Below, one piece after another: positions 44,788 to 59,007 of a stretch of 64,000 nt of DNA. Every line of letters begins with the position of its first letter. The first letter of the stretch is position 1. Below the pieces are notes generated by a model that saw only the letters and a list, made by a program, of their open reading frames with translations, was not told the DNA's origin and did no database searches. The DNA comes from Daphnia pulex (taxonomy: Eukaryota > Arthropoda > Branchiopoda > Diplostraca > Daphniidae). The DNA lies in assembly GCF_021134715.1 (NCBI RefSeq), contig NC_060027.1, positions 3,410,001-3,474,000 of the forward strand, given 5' to 3'. The translations under genes and the position numbers were made by a program.

Positions 44788-46479
44788 TCAAAAATTTACA
44801 GGCTGCTGAATAGTTCCGTTTTCTTTGTCGGCACAAACTGCTTCCGGACGAGTATAGACAAAGAGCTTTCTCGGACTGGGTGGAGCAGGTTTAGGTTTCG
44901 AATTCGTTGGCTTCGGTGCAACGGGCGAATTAAATAGATATTCAGTAGACTCCGAGAAGGAATCTTCACGATCTTCACGACTTTCGCGTTCTGGGGAATC
45001 ACTTATTTGATTCATTTGTGCAAAACGTTTCCGCAATGCAAGAGCTATCATCGTTGAAGGGTCAATGTCGTCTTTATCTGGCCTGTTCCTTCCTTTTACA
45101 GGAGTTGCATTCACCGACCTTGAAGAAAAGATTGAATTCATTAAGCAAAGACCAGCAAAAACATTTCTCTTCGCTTCTGAAAATTTCAAACACGATAAGA
45201 AGCTATTTTACACGGAGCCCAGTAAGAAAAGCAAAGGACTTACGTTCACCAATCCCATGGCAGACTACATATAAAGTCATTTTGTAACATACATAATTTA
45301 ATACAAGAAAAAGAAAATCGTAAAATGAATCAATCTTACTTTGAGTCGTACCTGTCCACTTTCTTCAATTTAACTTTGCCCATGTCTTTTAAAACATCTG
45401 TCATGGAGGGTACTGACATGGCTCGTGACTTTCGGTCTACTTGATCTGTGGCTTTTAAGCTCTTATTTTGCAATGATTCAGCCAAAGATAGTTTTCTGTT
45501 AGGTGTTTCGTTGGCAGTTCCGTTAATGGGTAGAGGAGGAGGTGGAGGAGGAAGAAGTCCAGTAGACATTGGAGGTGGTGGAGGAGGTGGTCCAAAGAGC
45601 ATGGTGGCAGGCGGTGGTGGAGGTGGAGGCGGCATGAAAGGCGGAGGCGGTGGAATGGGAGTAGCAGGCATGCTTCCATAGTCTACTAGACATATTTGTG
45701 CAGGACACAAAAGAAGAAATTTATGCAAGTGCTGCAAGAAAATCAGCGAAAAAGATTACCTGACGTTCCTGGTTTATTATTTGTCGCAACGTTAACTATT
45801 TTCGCAATCTGTTCTCTCAAACGAGATAGTTCATCCTCCAGAGCCGAAATTTTGGTCATGGCCACTGTGTCAATTGTGCTTTGAGAGCTGTACAATGAAT
45901 CGGCACATACACTTGGTGGAGATGCTGATCGAACAGAAGGAACATCGTCTTCATATGGAATGATTTCCGAATCAGCAATGGATGATGATGCTTTGGGTTT
46001 CATTTTTTTACTGGATAAAATAAGAAGTAAGTTTAAAACAATATTGAAATGCTGCACGATTAATAACTTACTTCCAAAAGTCAATTTTGCCATTGTTGTC
46101 TAAAGTTGGAATGGCTGCTAAGCCTTCATCAACTGTGGATTGTGCATCCCATTCTAAACTAGATGAATATTCTGAGTTCACAATTGTAAAGTGTATGCGA
46201 GGAGACGGTTTGATGGGAATCCTGCAAGCTAATTTTCGTATTAAGCTCCTCTGATTTCCAGCATCTCCCTTATGAAATATGTAAAGTACCTTCGGGCAAA
46301 AAAAAAATTAAATATTTTTTTCTATAAAAGTGAAAGGTTGCTTCAACACTTACTTGGTCTGAGGCATTTACCAACACAGAATCAATTCTAAGTTGCTGAG
46401 CAATGAGCCACGCAAAATCTTGTAAATCTATACGAAGCTCCTGAAGTACATCGATTACCGTCCTCATTAACTGATTCAT
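44788..46479 (-). CDS. MTFR1: Mitochondrial fission regulator family protein (5 exons)
   Basis: Members of this family (MTFR1, MTFR2, MTFR1L) sit at mitochondria and promote fission or tune respiration. Exons 46354-46479, 46072-46289, 45760-46010, 45352-45685 and 44788-45118 join to 419 residues. Matches in order: GNQRSLIRKLACRIPIKPSP (human MTFR1 has a like SIVRKIGT segment), the helix ALEDELSRLREQIAKIV, which is the family signature, a polyproline tract (long PPPPPPP runs), SMTDVLKDMGKVKLKKVDR, and DPSTMIALALRKRFAQ. The C-terminal tail is Ser/Pro/Glu-rich and may be phosphorylated. The single arthropod gene cannot be split between MTFR1 and its paralogues by eye, so the symbol is approximate. 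It lies 634 bp downstream of INTS9 on the same strand. Confidence 0.87.
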
Positions 46480-47113
46480 TGTTATGACTTTTTTAATATG
46501 GCAATCGAAAGAAATTTAACGAATAAGAAAGTCACCCATATGACCAGGAAATCAACAATAAAGAAAAAAACGCTTCAACTTGGGGGTTTCAACTTAGGGA
46601 TAAAACAAAGCGAGCGAAGATTTAACTCAGCAATTCTCCTCAAATTGAGGCTACATACTTCAAAACAAAGTCAATATTAGTTCGATGACGAGAGCAACTA
46701 CTGTCGTCCCTAGTAATATGGGTTAGTCTAGTAAACTGAATGATATGCAAATGAAATTCACAGAAATTACAATGCAACAGACGATATAAAATGCAGCATT
46801 GCCATTTCACAACGTGATAACTTTGGAATATTTTTAAAAAAGAAAAATTATAATCTATAGACGTCATTTCCCGAATAGAATTCCGCGTGATTCCTTTACA
46901 AATTTTAGTATTTTTAAATTAAAATTCTAGGGACGTCGTTAAGCTCAATGCACTCCAAATTTAACCCAGTTCTTTCGTCAGAATTTCTTTGTTCACACGG
47001 GTAAACCGTCGATACATCTTTCACGACCGTCACTTTCTACAATTATTTATCCTGCTATTTATTTTTATGCTTGGGTTTATAAGAGAAAAATTCGAATGTA
47101 TTTATGGTGATGT
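46480..47113. other. Spacer between INTS9 stop and MTFR start
   Basis: Must hold the INTS9 3' UTR and the MTFR promoter. No TATA box at a typical place, no further ORF of note. Confidence 0.5.
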
Positions 47114-49739
47114 TCACAAACAAGGTAGACATTGTAGCAAAATATCCCTCAAAGTTCTCCGTAGCGCTTCATCATGGCAGTAAACATGAGTGTTGGAACC
47201 TTCCAGTTGAATCACAGTGTCCTCTCTTGGCTAAAAGACAAAATTGGAAAGACAAGTTATTACGACTCTTGAAATGACAAAATGATATACGGGGTAGTAC
47301 CAAGTGAATGACGACGCCTCGAGGAGTGTCTTCGACCCGAGCATCTAGCAAACCATGTTGACTGAGCAAATGCAACAGTTGAGTTGTGTCAACAGAGCCC
47401 CAAGGATGGCGAGGCAGCATTCTCTCCGACGCACTGTACAATGTGCCTCCTTCCTCTTCGTTTAATACCTAGATTTGAAAATAGTAAAAAGCTATGAGAC
47501 ACTGTCACAAGTTAGGAGAACAAAGGACTCACTTTCAGAGTAAATTTATTGTCACGAGCATCCAATTTTCCAGTCAGAGTAGAAGCTGAAAGGCCCGTTT
47601 TAAATTGGATGGGTTCGAGACGAGAGGCCAGGGCCGGATCAAGATGCACTTTTTCCTGCTTCCTCTTAATTGGTAACTGTAACACCTGGTAGGACTTCAT
47701 ACCCAATGCTGGTGGATCCAATTCTAAAAAAAAAGAAAGAATAAGGTTAACTGACTGGCCAACTAGATCCAGTTCAACAGGAATCGATCGAAGACTTACC
47801 CTGAATAACCAAGTCTGATCTTAAGGGAGCCGACACTGGCGGGTGGAGGTAAACGTCTGGAACGAGTAAGTTTCCTGGCTTGAGATCGCGTATCAGTTTA
47901 TTGGCTTGAGTGAAGCTCAAACTCGTGTCAATGGGACAGTGAACGATTTTCATGGTCAGTGGTTGATAGGGGGCCAGCGCTTCCAGGTAAGGGAAATCGG
48001 GTTCAACGAAGACGATACTGTGGTTGCTATGACTGCCCCATAACTCTATGAAGTGAACTACATTGCCAAAACGAAGGGAAGGATGACCGCAAAATACGAC
48101 ACATGGCTGTCTGTACTCGTTGGTGAATCCTTCGGCATGCAGGCTTGGGAAGTGTTTCAGTCGACCATTTTTGATGAGATGGGCGTGAGGAAATGGTTCT
48201 TCTGGGAGATAAACTTTGCTCTGCTTGCCTGAAGATAACCTATATGAAATGAGGATGATAAGTTGACTAAACATTTTCGGAAAAATAATAAATGTGACAA
48301 GCCGAACCATTCAGCGAAGATGTTGGAATAAGCCAAGGAAGTTTCGGCCACGGGAGAGAAGAAAAACAGCGGAATCTGACTAAGACCAATATTGTCTAAA
48401 TGAACTGAGAGACATTCGAACAGATCGTAAAGAAGGCCGGAAGGGTGACATGGGACTAGGCAAGATCCGCCCGATCGTAACGTGGATGCTGCAAAAGGTT
48501 TAAGGAAACATTGTTAGTTTTTTTCTAATGTAATTTAATAGAATTTTACTATTTGAATTACCAACTGCCATGCAGAATTCGCCCAACATTGAATCTGGAT
48601 TGGCCACGGGGGTCTGAGTCAACGCTGTCAAGATCAAGAGATCGGCATTTCTAAGGGCAACTTGATCCATCGGCCTGTATATGGAAAAAATGGTATAAAA
48701 TTAATTTGTTAAAAAAGTAACACTAATTAAGCTTATAGAACCTTGGGTGGGTCGTGAGAGTAGATGAAGCGCTCACGTACGCAATCTTCTCATAGCCGGA
48801 ATGAATGATCCAATTGCAACTACCAAGGGAATATCCAGAACTGACGGCCATCACAGTTAAAGCACCACAGATATCCTAAAAGTTGTCGGTTAATATTGTT
48901 TCATAAGAATTTTTTAAAAATCCGAAAAAGGACGTACAATTTTTTCGTTGAAGCCAACCATGCGAACTTTTGCCAGGGCTGCATTGATGGCTTTTGTGGA
49001 ATAGACTTTCTTCCAATCATTTGGTCTCAGAGCCCCACTGAGAGGAGGAGGAAGAGACTGGAGTACTTGCTTCCATCTGTTTGCTCGCTGATTTTTGGGA
49101 GTCCTTTCCAAGTAGTTGACCAGTTCTTCCATGTAGAGCCTACGACAAAGAATACAATATAGTCTCAATATTGTGTGACAACAATTGCAGGTTGCATACC
49201 TTCCAATCTGCAAGGTGGGTTCAGTTGCATATACCCTCCCTTTAAAGCCAGTTTCTTCAGTGATGAATGGCAGGGCCAGCATGCAGGCATGATTCGATAG
49301 CAAGATGGTATCCACATCAGAGATGTCAAAAATGTCTGACTGAGGGGGCAGTATCTCTATTGGGCCATCCACCAACACTCGATTTTCACATTCTTTCAGT
49401 TCCTATACAGGATAAATGAACATTTGAAATGACACGAAGATAGAGAAGAGATCAAATCTAACTCACTCCATCAAGAAGTGCAGCATCCTGTGTGTCTCTC
49501 GGGATCCAGTTTGGTAAATTTGAGAGCCTTTTGCTGGCAACGAGAGGCAGAGGTAGAAAATGAAGGGCCGAGTTGATATCCAGCCCACAATCGAGCATCA
49601 GCGAAACGCCTTTGAAATTCAAGATGTTGCAGGGTTTATTTGGGTTGGCGCCCAGACTGTACTATGTAAACAGAAACTGTGTTTATCAGACCGCTCCATT
49701 TCGGTGAAAGGAAAATATTAAAATGCTTACGATTTTCAT
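47114..49739 (-). CDS. INTS9: Integrator complex subunit 9
   Basis: INTS9 is the catalytically inactive metallo-beta-lactamase/beta-CASP partner of INTS11 in the Integrator cleavage module, which cuts snRNA and paused transcripts in the nucleus. The first exon has three codons (MKI, 49731-49739); then 49467-49661, 49200-49402, 48938-49139 and further exons down to the stop at 47114, about 630 residues in all. Landmarks agree with human INTS9 along the whole length: [136 protein letters not shown] and [19 protein letters not shown]. As in other INTS9 proteins the canonical zinc-binding HxHxDH is not present (LLSNHACML stands there). The C-terminal INTS11-binding part ([13 protein letters not shown], ending [11 protein letters not shown]) is in the last two exons. 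Confidence 0.95.
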
Positions 49740-52700
49740 GTTGTGGGCGCGTTTTATCTGAAAAGTGACAAGAAAGAATTTTTATTTCAAACTCGGTATA
49801 TGACAGACAGATCCAGACTTGTTTGTTTGTCCGGTTCGTACTTACTACACGAGCTGCTAGCAGACTAACATTTGAAAACCCAATGCAGCGTTGTCATTTT
49901 TCAACTTGAAAAGATAGGTTCATTTTATTTTATTATTTTATTTTTTTAAATAAGAGCGCCGGAACGCGAAAGAAATAAATCTAGAATAAAAATTGAAATC
50001 TGAATCACATATTCGCTTTTGAGAATGTGTATTGAATAACGCCATCGGATACGCAACAAACAAGCGAAACAAAAGAAGCTACAAAGTTACACACATTTTG
50101 TCAATGATTAAGAACGAAAGAATATTATATCACTCTATACAGTTTTGTTGGTTGTCAAAAAAAAAAAATTCGTCCATTTCGTCGATTGTGTTGCAAGACA
50201 CGCCCTTATCAGTTCTCCGTCCAGTAGGGTGTTCAACTAAATCTTGGTGCAACCAAGAAAAAGGAACTTTCCAAAAAATCTAACCGGACTGGTGAATGAT
50301 AAGGCCAAGTCATTGAACCATTTTCTCCACAGCGAGAGATGATACGTGATGCTCCTTCAGCTTCCGGTGTCGAAATGCCTCCTATATATATTTGATGCCC
50401 CTGCAACAACAGAAGAAAAAAAACACACACACAATAAAAAGAATCCAATAAGCAAGACCCAAGCAAGAAAATGAAGAAAACAACATGGTCGATGATCGGC
50501 TTGGCCTCTGTGTTTGGTCGGGAGTCTGCTGTGTGTCTGTGTGAGAAGAGAGAAATAAGAGCAGACACGGTTACTAAGGGGGAGAGAAAGGGAAATGAAA
50601 TACGATGGGGGGGAACACAACACACACATCACAAATGGGTGTCGGAGACGACCAACGACTATACCCAAAGAGGGGAGAGCATTTTTCCTCTGTATATATA
50701 TATATATACGTGAGCAAAAAGGAGAGAGTGAACGGTCTTTTACAAAATGGGAAACATCTGCCCGGCTGCTGGCCCTTTTCCCATATCAAAAAGGAAAGAA
50801 AAGAATGAAAAAGAGAAGCTTTTGTGTGTGTGTTTGATATATACCATGGGGTAGGTGGTAGTAGTAGTACAGTAGTGTAGTTGGGAAATCAAAAGAGCTC
50901 AGGGGCCTCCCCCCTTATTCACCAGAAATGAAAAAAGAGAAAAAAATGTCGATACTCTGCTGGGTCGGTTGAGTGATCTATCGAGAGAAGAAGAAAAATG
51001 TGTGTTCCAACACACGATAGCTGCTGCTGCTAAAGGCTCTTACAAGAAATTGAAGCCGGAGCAATGTGAGATGTGTCTCTCAACACTCGAAGAGAGAAAG
51101 AAGAGGAAGCAGCAGCAGCTTGCTTACGACGTGTTTGTTGTGTGTGACCTCGTCTGACCGTTTTAACCATCAACGGATAGAAGGGAGGGGAGAGAGAGAG
51201 TTCAAAGTCTTTTTTTTTCTATTCAAAATATATATAATTTTTCTTCCCCCCCCCCTCTCGCTGTGTGTTAAGAATTTATTTTACAGCCGGTTCAAAAGGT
51301 TATAAGCGATAATGCAGCTGGCGCTCGGGAGTGTCTAGGCAACAACATTGGGCATGTCTGCCTCTGTCTGAGCGTGTGTGGCGTATAGATTAGATTAAAT
51401 GGACGGAGCAAGGGGGTGGGGATGCAATTGAATCATTTGAAGGACGTGGGAGAAAATTGCTCCACTTCTTTTTTTCAAAAATGTAAACGTCAAATAAAAA
51501 TAAAAAAGCCTACGGATATTCAAACGAGTTTGGCCAGAGTAAATCTAGAAAACAAAATGACGCGTCCGGTTTCTTTAAACTTAAACGAATCAAAGTTGGC
51601 AACCGCGAGATAACACACACACACCGAAAGAAAATAAGGTCGTTATTACACACACAAAACGGATGTTGCACTGACGGTCTGAGAATTAACTAACGAAATT
51701 TGGAAAAGGAAAAAGCTAAAATGGAAAAGAAAATGATTTGTTATCGGATGCTGCACGGAGGGAGTGAGAGAAGGGAATTAAACCAATTAGCAGTTGGCAT
51801 TTTCCGACTAACGTCGTATCCGGTCTCTCCCCCCCCCCCCATCATCCCGCACACAAATAAAAATCACAGAAAATAAATAACAAATAAAACATTTAAAAAA
51901 TATTACCATAAATATGCTAACGTTGAAAAATGATGTGGTGACGACGACGATATGTGAGTTGAGGAGTCACATCATCAAACTAAACGAACTGTCGACGTTG
52001 TCTCTCCATCTACGACTACGGCCACCACCTCCTTGCCCACCCCACCTAACTGTCTGCTTCCCCCCTCCTGACTGAGCGACGGCAGATGGCGTCGGCGTCG
52101 AACCCATACTCTGAAAAACCGCCGGCCAAACACACACGCACACACACAACACAACTGCACACACTAGATGAGAGAAAACGTGAAGCCATCTTTATACCAT
52201 GTGAGTGTGTACGGGCGCTTTTACTCCACCTTCTCGTCGACTCATCGATCGGGAGCACATCCCAACCCCCCCTTCCTTTTGCGACGGTGGCGCTGACGTC
52301 GTGCGACGCTTAGGATCACTCCCATTCTCTTGGCTCTCCCCGTGATGATGATTCTCGGCATTGTTTTTCTTTTTCAACCCAACGGATTTTCAAAGTTTTT
52401 TCCTTTTAAAATATTGGCAACATTAATGCAAACCCCATCAAAATAATGTGGAAACGGAAATGAATTCTGAAATGATAGAAATCGACACACTCGCCGCGAA
52501 GGCGAAATACCACGAGATTGTACGACACGCCGAGCCTTTCCTATATAATAAGATGGCCGCCCTTTCTCTCTCCTAATGGTGTTTCAAAATTTGTTTTGGC
52601 AAAATGAAATTGTGTTCAACTAACCTTTAGATCTGCCAATCAAACCCTCAAAACCGATGACGACACGACAGAAAACTAGAAAAGTAAAAAATTGAAAAGA

Positions 52701-55700
52701 AAAAGAAATTGGACGAGAGGAAATTGGAGACGTCCGACGAGGACGTCGACTGGCCGATGACTGCGATCCGGCGACACGCAGTGAAGAAACTTTAATACCG
52801 CCCCATCTCTCTCCTTCTGTCTTTCGTCTCTCCCTATATGTATCCTCCTCTATTTTGTACAGGGCCAGCAGATGTGTGTGTAGGGGAGGAGGATGCTGTA
52901 CAACCCCCCTTTATTTTCTCCCACCCACCCCCAAAAGATAAACTTAATCTTCTAGTCGATAACGGGCATAAACGCTGTGCTCTTCTTCGACATCTTCTTC
53001 TTCTTCTGGGTTGTATGACCCACCCAAAAATGTGTGAGAATTTTTCCCTTTTATCACTCTCGAGTGTAATTTATCGAAAAATGGCCGCCACACATTTTCA
53101 CACACACACTGAGAAAAAAAGGGATTTAATGAAAAAAGTTCATTTCTTATCAGATGCACATGCGCAGCGAGGGGGGGGGGAGAAATTAAACAATTAGAAT
53201 ATGTGCGGAATTTTCGGTGGATAGGGGGGAACCGTTGTCGATCTGTTGCCTATTAGGAGCAGGGCGTAGGGCGTATTTGGTACTAGTTTTAATGAATTCA
53301 CCATGTTCCATGCTTTTTATTATTATACGATCCAGCAAACAAACAATTTTGATGAAATGCTTACATCTATACCGACAAGTGGTGCTGGGGGCTGCAGCTC
53401 GACACATTTTTCCTTGACAACCAAGAAATGCGATAAAAACAGACACACAATTTCTTATATTTCTTTATCATAAACGGGAGACAAATAAAATACCCTTGGT
53501 CTCTCTACTAGGAGTTATCACACATGTTCACTCCCCCTCTCTTGAATGTCATTTAAAAAACAATTGAATAACAAGAAAATTCAAATGAGATTTTCCCAAC
53601 TTGTTGAAGGATTTCCAAAAATCAACTTGAGCACGTTGTATAACTATACAATTTCCAGCAAAGATGTGCAAAGTGACAATTTGAAGAAAACTTTGATGTA
53701 CTTGTGTGTGAGTCTCGTATATGTTTTAACGTTCAGTTGGTGTATAGGGTGTGTGTATGTGTGTGTGTGAGAGCTGTGAAAAATGGCTGTGCACCAGTGC
53801 AACGCTCAGCCATTTGATCCCGGCGACCGAGAGGAAAAAGAAACGGGGCGAGGCCGCCGCCGCACACACTCGGTGGTGGTTGGTGATAACTGATAAGCGG
53901 GAGAGATCCATCCCTCCCGACATTTTCAAGAACATACACACAACATATTTTTCTTTTTTTCTTCTTCAGTCGAGAGTCCATTAAAAAATACACACCAACT
54001 CTCTCACCCATATTTCGAATGCGTTCAAATCTATTTCACGAACGAAAAAGAAGAAGAAGCTTGTGTAGGCGCGGCTTAGGCAAATGAGCCGAAAGAAACA
54101 GCTGGCTCTTTTTTATAAAAAAAACCTGGCGAAATAAAAACAAACTTTAAAGCCTATATATCGAAATAAAAAAGTAAAATATATTTTATAATATCAGTCA
54201 TGCAAGCAGGTGACGTCACCCCCCTTTTTTTCCGGACCGTGTAGCGTGCACAGACGCTGATTTATAGCCCCAACATTTGACTGGGACAGCAGGACACACA
54301 AGTATACAGGAGTCGGATACATAATAAATCCATTATGCCCATGCAATTCCCCAAACGCTATTAAATATCCATAAAATGTTGAGAGAGATCCGCGTGTGCG
54401 TGCGTGCGTCATTATCTCGAATTGAATTCCATCGATTGCGATATCGAAGAGAAGAAATTCATCAAGTGTTGACCAACAACTTGAACGGAGGAGGAGGGCC
54501 CAGATTTGATCCGCCGTCAAGAGGGGCGGGCCTTCAATAATCTGAGAAAAATACATCAAGTATTATTACACAATACAACCGCCGAGTAGTTTTCGTCGAG
54601 TGGAATTTTTTCCCATTTTTCTTTTCTCCCTTTTCATTGCGATCGATGAAACGTTCAACCCACAGTGTGCTGCACATGCTGCTGCTGCTGCGGCCATTGT
54701 TGTTGCCGTCTGAACTATGGCGCGCATATAATCCCGGAGTGGAAGCTGCTGCTGCTGGCTGGCTGGGAACGGATCGTCGACGACATAAAAGCTCTTCTTG
54801 TATAGAGAAAAAGGAGCAGAAGGAGAAACGTCGATACGAACCAGGAGCTATATAGACTCTACTAGCTAGCTGGATAGCACAGCAGCAGCAGCAGCATGTG
54901 GTTTCAATTAGCCGCTCTTCTCCCGGTCCAAGTCGGCCGTGCTCTGGATATTATATAATCCCGGGCTATATTATACTCTCTCCTATACACTTACCCCTAT
55001 ATTTATACAACGTGAATTGAAGCCGCCCTATTGTTTCTTCCCCCTATTTAGACGCAACAGAAACACACCCATCATCCAGTGTGGATGGGAGGAAATTGAA
55101 ATGGTCGAATCTATACGGGCATTTATATTATGATATAACCGAGAAAGAAGTAATAGATGTACATGATAATACGATTCATCTTCTTCTTCTTTGAACGTGC
55201 ACATTTGATAATCTCCTATACATAATAACTCGCAAGGAAATGAGATGGGGTCTCTATGAGATGACGGAAATGAACGTGTCGCCAGTCTAATATCCGAGCG
55301 GAAACATGTCTGTGTGTTGTTGTACTCTAAACCGGACAAGTAAAAGAAGAAGACCAACTGTGTACAACAACAATACGTGGAAAATGCTAAGAGACAAGAA
55401 TCTGGATAGAGTGCTGCTGGGATACGGTTGACTGGATCTTCCGCTCGAATTGTGTGTGACTCGAAGGCAGCCGAAAATGTCTATATAAAAGAGCAACATG
55501 CAGCAGCAGCCAAACATTATCCGTGCACACACAGACAGACAGACAAACGCACAATGTCTCTTTACGTCAATTCAAAAATGCGCGCTCGGTCCATTTGTGT
55601 TGCGTTTTGCGAGAGATGCTGTGGGCGGCTCAGCTCCTCCTTATTCTGGCGGGGCTTTTCCATCCGCTGAGCTTCTTTACACAACAACAACAGAAAAAGG

Positions 55701-58700
55701 AGCATATACAGAGTTTTTCGGGTAATAATAATCATAATAACGGCAGCACGGAGAGAAAAAGGGGAAGGAAAAACATTGATTTTACCGCCCTTATTTCAAA
55801 TCCCCCGCCATAAGAGAAGAAAAGCGGAAAAAAAGAATGGAATGGTTCCATTAGAAAAAGAGAAGAGATATCAATGAGAATATATACCTCACAGCGCTAG
55901 CGGGCGTCTAGAATCCAATTATACTCCTGGGCTCCTTGTTGGCGGCGGTTTTTCGCTCCTAATAATGATCAAAAATGATTTTTTCTGTTTTTGGAAATCG
56001 ATAAAACGTGGAAATCCTGCGGTTGAAAAAAAAAGTTTAATTTTATTTATAACGAGTGAATATAGTCAAACATAAAAAAGACTTATGGCAGTTATATGCA
56101 CAGTGGTACGTGTCTTTTTCCCTCGGATGGATTTAAAACGAGACAGGAGCAAGGAGCGGGGGAAGGGGGGCTCCTGGAACGAACCAAGGCACGTGACACG
56201 CCTGGAGAAGCCCAGTCCAATATATTTCCTGCCATTGCGAGATTGACATCTTTACGGCATCGACCTATAGCAAGGCAGTGTACTACACCAGACCTTTTCC
56301 TTCCCCCCTCCCCCCTTTTCCTATACACATTGGTGTATACTAACCTAATACAATTTTTCCCCCATTCTAAAACACATTTTTCTGACGATAAAAACTTCTA
56401 TATATTTTTCTTTCTCCTTTTATATTTTTTGTTGTGTTTTCGGTCGTTCGCTCCGTCGCTCCTTGTTTCATTTACATTTCATTTTGATGGGCCCAGGCTT
56501 TAGCGAGTTTCTATCTCTCGGCGTGCAGCAGCCAGCCTCCAGCCAGCCAACCAGCGTGCAAAACCCCTCTCCTTCCAGCAGACATCCAAGATTTATATTT
56601 TATATGCCTATATGTGTGTGTGTGTAGTAAAATAATCGAATAAAAAAGAAAAAGGCCGAAACAACAAAAAATAAAAATGGCCACTTACATTTTACCGTTT
56701 TTAAAAAACTTTTGAAATTTCAATTGAATTTCGAATTTAATTGAAATAAAGGTTTAACCTCTGTAACCCCGCCAAATATAGGAGGGGGGATTTCCCGGCG
56801 ACTGTCAGACGAGATTAGCTGCGGGTTTTATCAGGAAATTATCGCCGTATTTCAGAGGAAAATGTTACGCCACCACGCTACTGTGTGGTACGGTACTACT
56901 ACTACTACCACTACTGTACACATTAATCCAGCTTCCGTCTTCCAGGCATCGCTCTGGATATGTCTGTCTCTGTGTTACGTATACGTATAAATCAATAAAA
57001 CGGCGGTGGGGAGAGCAACTCTCCCGCTCCTAGTTTCTATCGCGCTCACGCTGCACGGCAACAAGCCGTCCGCCCCGTCTAGAAAAATATCCAGGATAGA
57101 AAAATGTGTCCAGTTGTGCAACAAAAGGAGAGCCTGGAAAAAATGTCTGACCCCAAAACGGATGATAGTTGCTTAGACAATGAAATCTAATTCGTTTCTA
57201 TGGTTAGGAGCCCCAAAAAATCAATTTCCCGCGGTTATTAACATCATCCCGAGGATTTTGGATGGGGGCATTATCTTTTGGGCTTATAATTTCTTCCTTA
57301 TTTGATGATTGGTTGACAAAACGAGCTAGAGAGAGTCTAAGAAAGAAGAATACTCCGCCCCCGTATCCATAGTCTTATAAAGCCAAAACCGTCAAAAATA
57401 GAAAAGGTGAGGTGTAATTGGACGCAGAGGAGCAATACCTCGACGAGGGTCCTCCACGTACACAGCAGACTCCCATCCGAATCAATTTTTTTCTTTTCTT
57501 TTTAACGTAGGATCCTGGCTAGTAGAGATGTTATATATATCCAGCATCCAACGCAGCCATCATATTGAAGAGGCTCCTCGTATACTATATTGGATTACAG
57601 CCGGCTCCTTTGCTACACACACACACACACAGTACAGAGTCTCTGTACTGTATATGGAGTAATAGCTCCTAGTAGTTGGTAGTTTAGAGACCGGCACACA
57701 CGGGGGTACACACACACACACATACAGAGAACTTTTCATTAGTTCCATCCGTCCGAATATGACGTCTCATTCTCTCCCCTCCACCATCCACTCTCTACAA
57801 TCTAAACGCATCTCTCACGGGCTCCTTATTCCATGTTACTACTATATCTAACTATATGTAAACGTACAATTGTTTGCCATCTCTCTGACGAGAGGGCGAA
57901 AGGGTCCCCATCAATTCAGACGCCGTTTGGTCTCGGAACCTTCACGTCCGTGTGTTGTGTGTAGATATTTTCTTTTTGTTTCGCGAAAAGATTGGGCCGC
58001 ATTCCGGATATATTCGTGTGTAATAATAATAGTAGAGGCTGCTGCTACCGTGTGAGCACATATTCACACACACACACACAGACGATGCAATATGCAAGGA
58101 GCCGTTGCACTGCTGCTGGATGGATGTGGGGCACATGTGAGATCGAGCTCTCCACTGTGTGCAGCGATATATAACATTAATAACCTTCTTTTCTTCGTAT
58201 TCCGCCGGAATAATATCCAGTGGGTGTACAGGAGAAAAGAAAAAACAAACCCAAGAGAGAGAGACGGCTGCGAGAAAATAAGAGAAAATATGTTAAGCAT
58301 AAATCTACAACTTGGTAAATTTTCTATGACGTCTGCAATTGGGAGCCAGACATGAAAAACAAAAATTTTTTTATTAGTAGTGTAGTAGACGATTTTTTTT
58401 CTTTACAGGATGGATGGTGATCAATATTCTCGGGTGACATGAAAAAAAAAAAAAATTTCATGAAGAAAAATCCAAAATTGAATTTTTTCTTCGTAAGGCT
58501 CCTAAATTGACAAGTGGCTCCTGACAAATTCCCTCGGTAACCAACTTCACACACACACAAAAAAAAAAAAACTTGAATAAATAACAAAAAAAAAAAAAAA
58601 TAACCCCCAAAAAAGGAGAGGGGGGGACGGGGATATTGTAGGAGCTAGGAGCCTACAATGATATTTACCCCAATCAAGAGAAACTATTATATAGGGGAGT

Positions 58701-59007
58701 TCTTATAAAGTTGGGCGTACCGTCTTTTTAACGGCAATGTGTGTGTGTGTGTGTAATCTCCCACCCTCCTCACTATAGCAGTACATAGCAGCAAATAGCC
58801 TAGCGACTCCTAGAGAGAGAACCCCCCATCCCTCTGGAGAGTAATGGTTAAGTTTGTGTGTGTGTTCCCCCCATCTGCGTCCCATTAGATTGAGAGCCAA
58901 GTTTCATTAAGGATGCAATATGCCAGTAGTATAGAGTCTCCTTGCTACTCACCCCCAGTGCCCAGGAGCCGCCCCTTGCATAGCAGCGGAGGAAAACACA
59001 CGGTCAA
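49740..59007. other. Long gene-poor, microsatellite-rich region
   Basis: About 9 kb with CA/TG runs (for example 50430, 52132, 53753, 57617, 57711, 58064 and 58739), GCT/GCA triplet runs (51022, 54676, 54880), poly-C/poly-G runs and TATATA runs. ORFs here are short, translate to low-complexity sequence and lack matched splice sites. A TATA-like CCTATATAATAAG followed by ATGGCC near 52540-52556 could be a promoter, without a supportable gene behind it. From about 55.9 kb onward the heptamer GGCTCCT/AGGAGCC recurs unusually often. It may be an intron or regulatory domain of a gene outside the window. Confidence 0.45.
50233..50400 (-). CDS. Candidate terminal exon, weak
   Basis: After an acceptor-like TGTTGTTGCAG the minus strand is open and reads GHQIYIGGISTPEAEGASRI then ISRCGENGSMTWPYHSPVRL before a stop at 50233. 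The composition is more protein-like than the surrounding low-complexity DNA. A possible donor (GTTAGA) follows PVR. No partner exon and no family recognised. Confidence 0.2.
   Translation of the reverse strand, partial: GHQIYIGGISTPEAEGASRIISRCGENGSMTWPYHSPVRLDFLESSFFLVAPRFS

Noticed and set aside
45448-45681. Gly-rich plus-strand ORF
   Set aside because: Antisense of the polyproline tract of the MTFR gene.
54194-54559. 121-codon minus-strand ORF in the gene-poor block
   Set aside because: No recognised domain and no matching splice sites; surrounded by low-complexity DNA.
56096-56503. 135-codon plus-strand ORF and an overlapping minus-strand ORF
   Set aside because: Low-complexity Arg/Pro/Phe composition with no family match.
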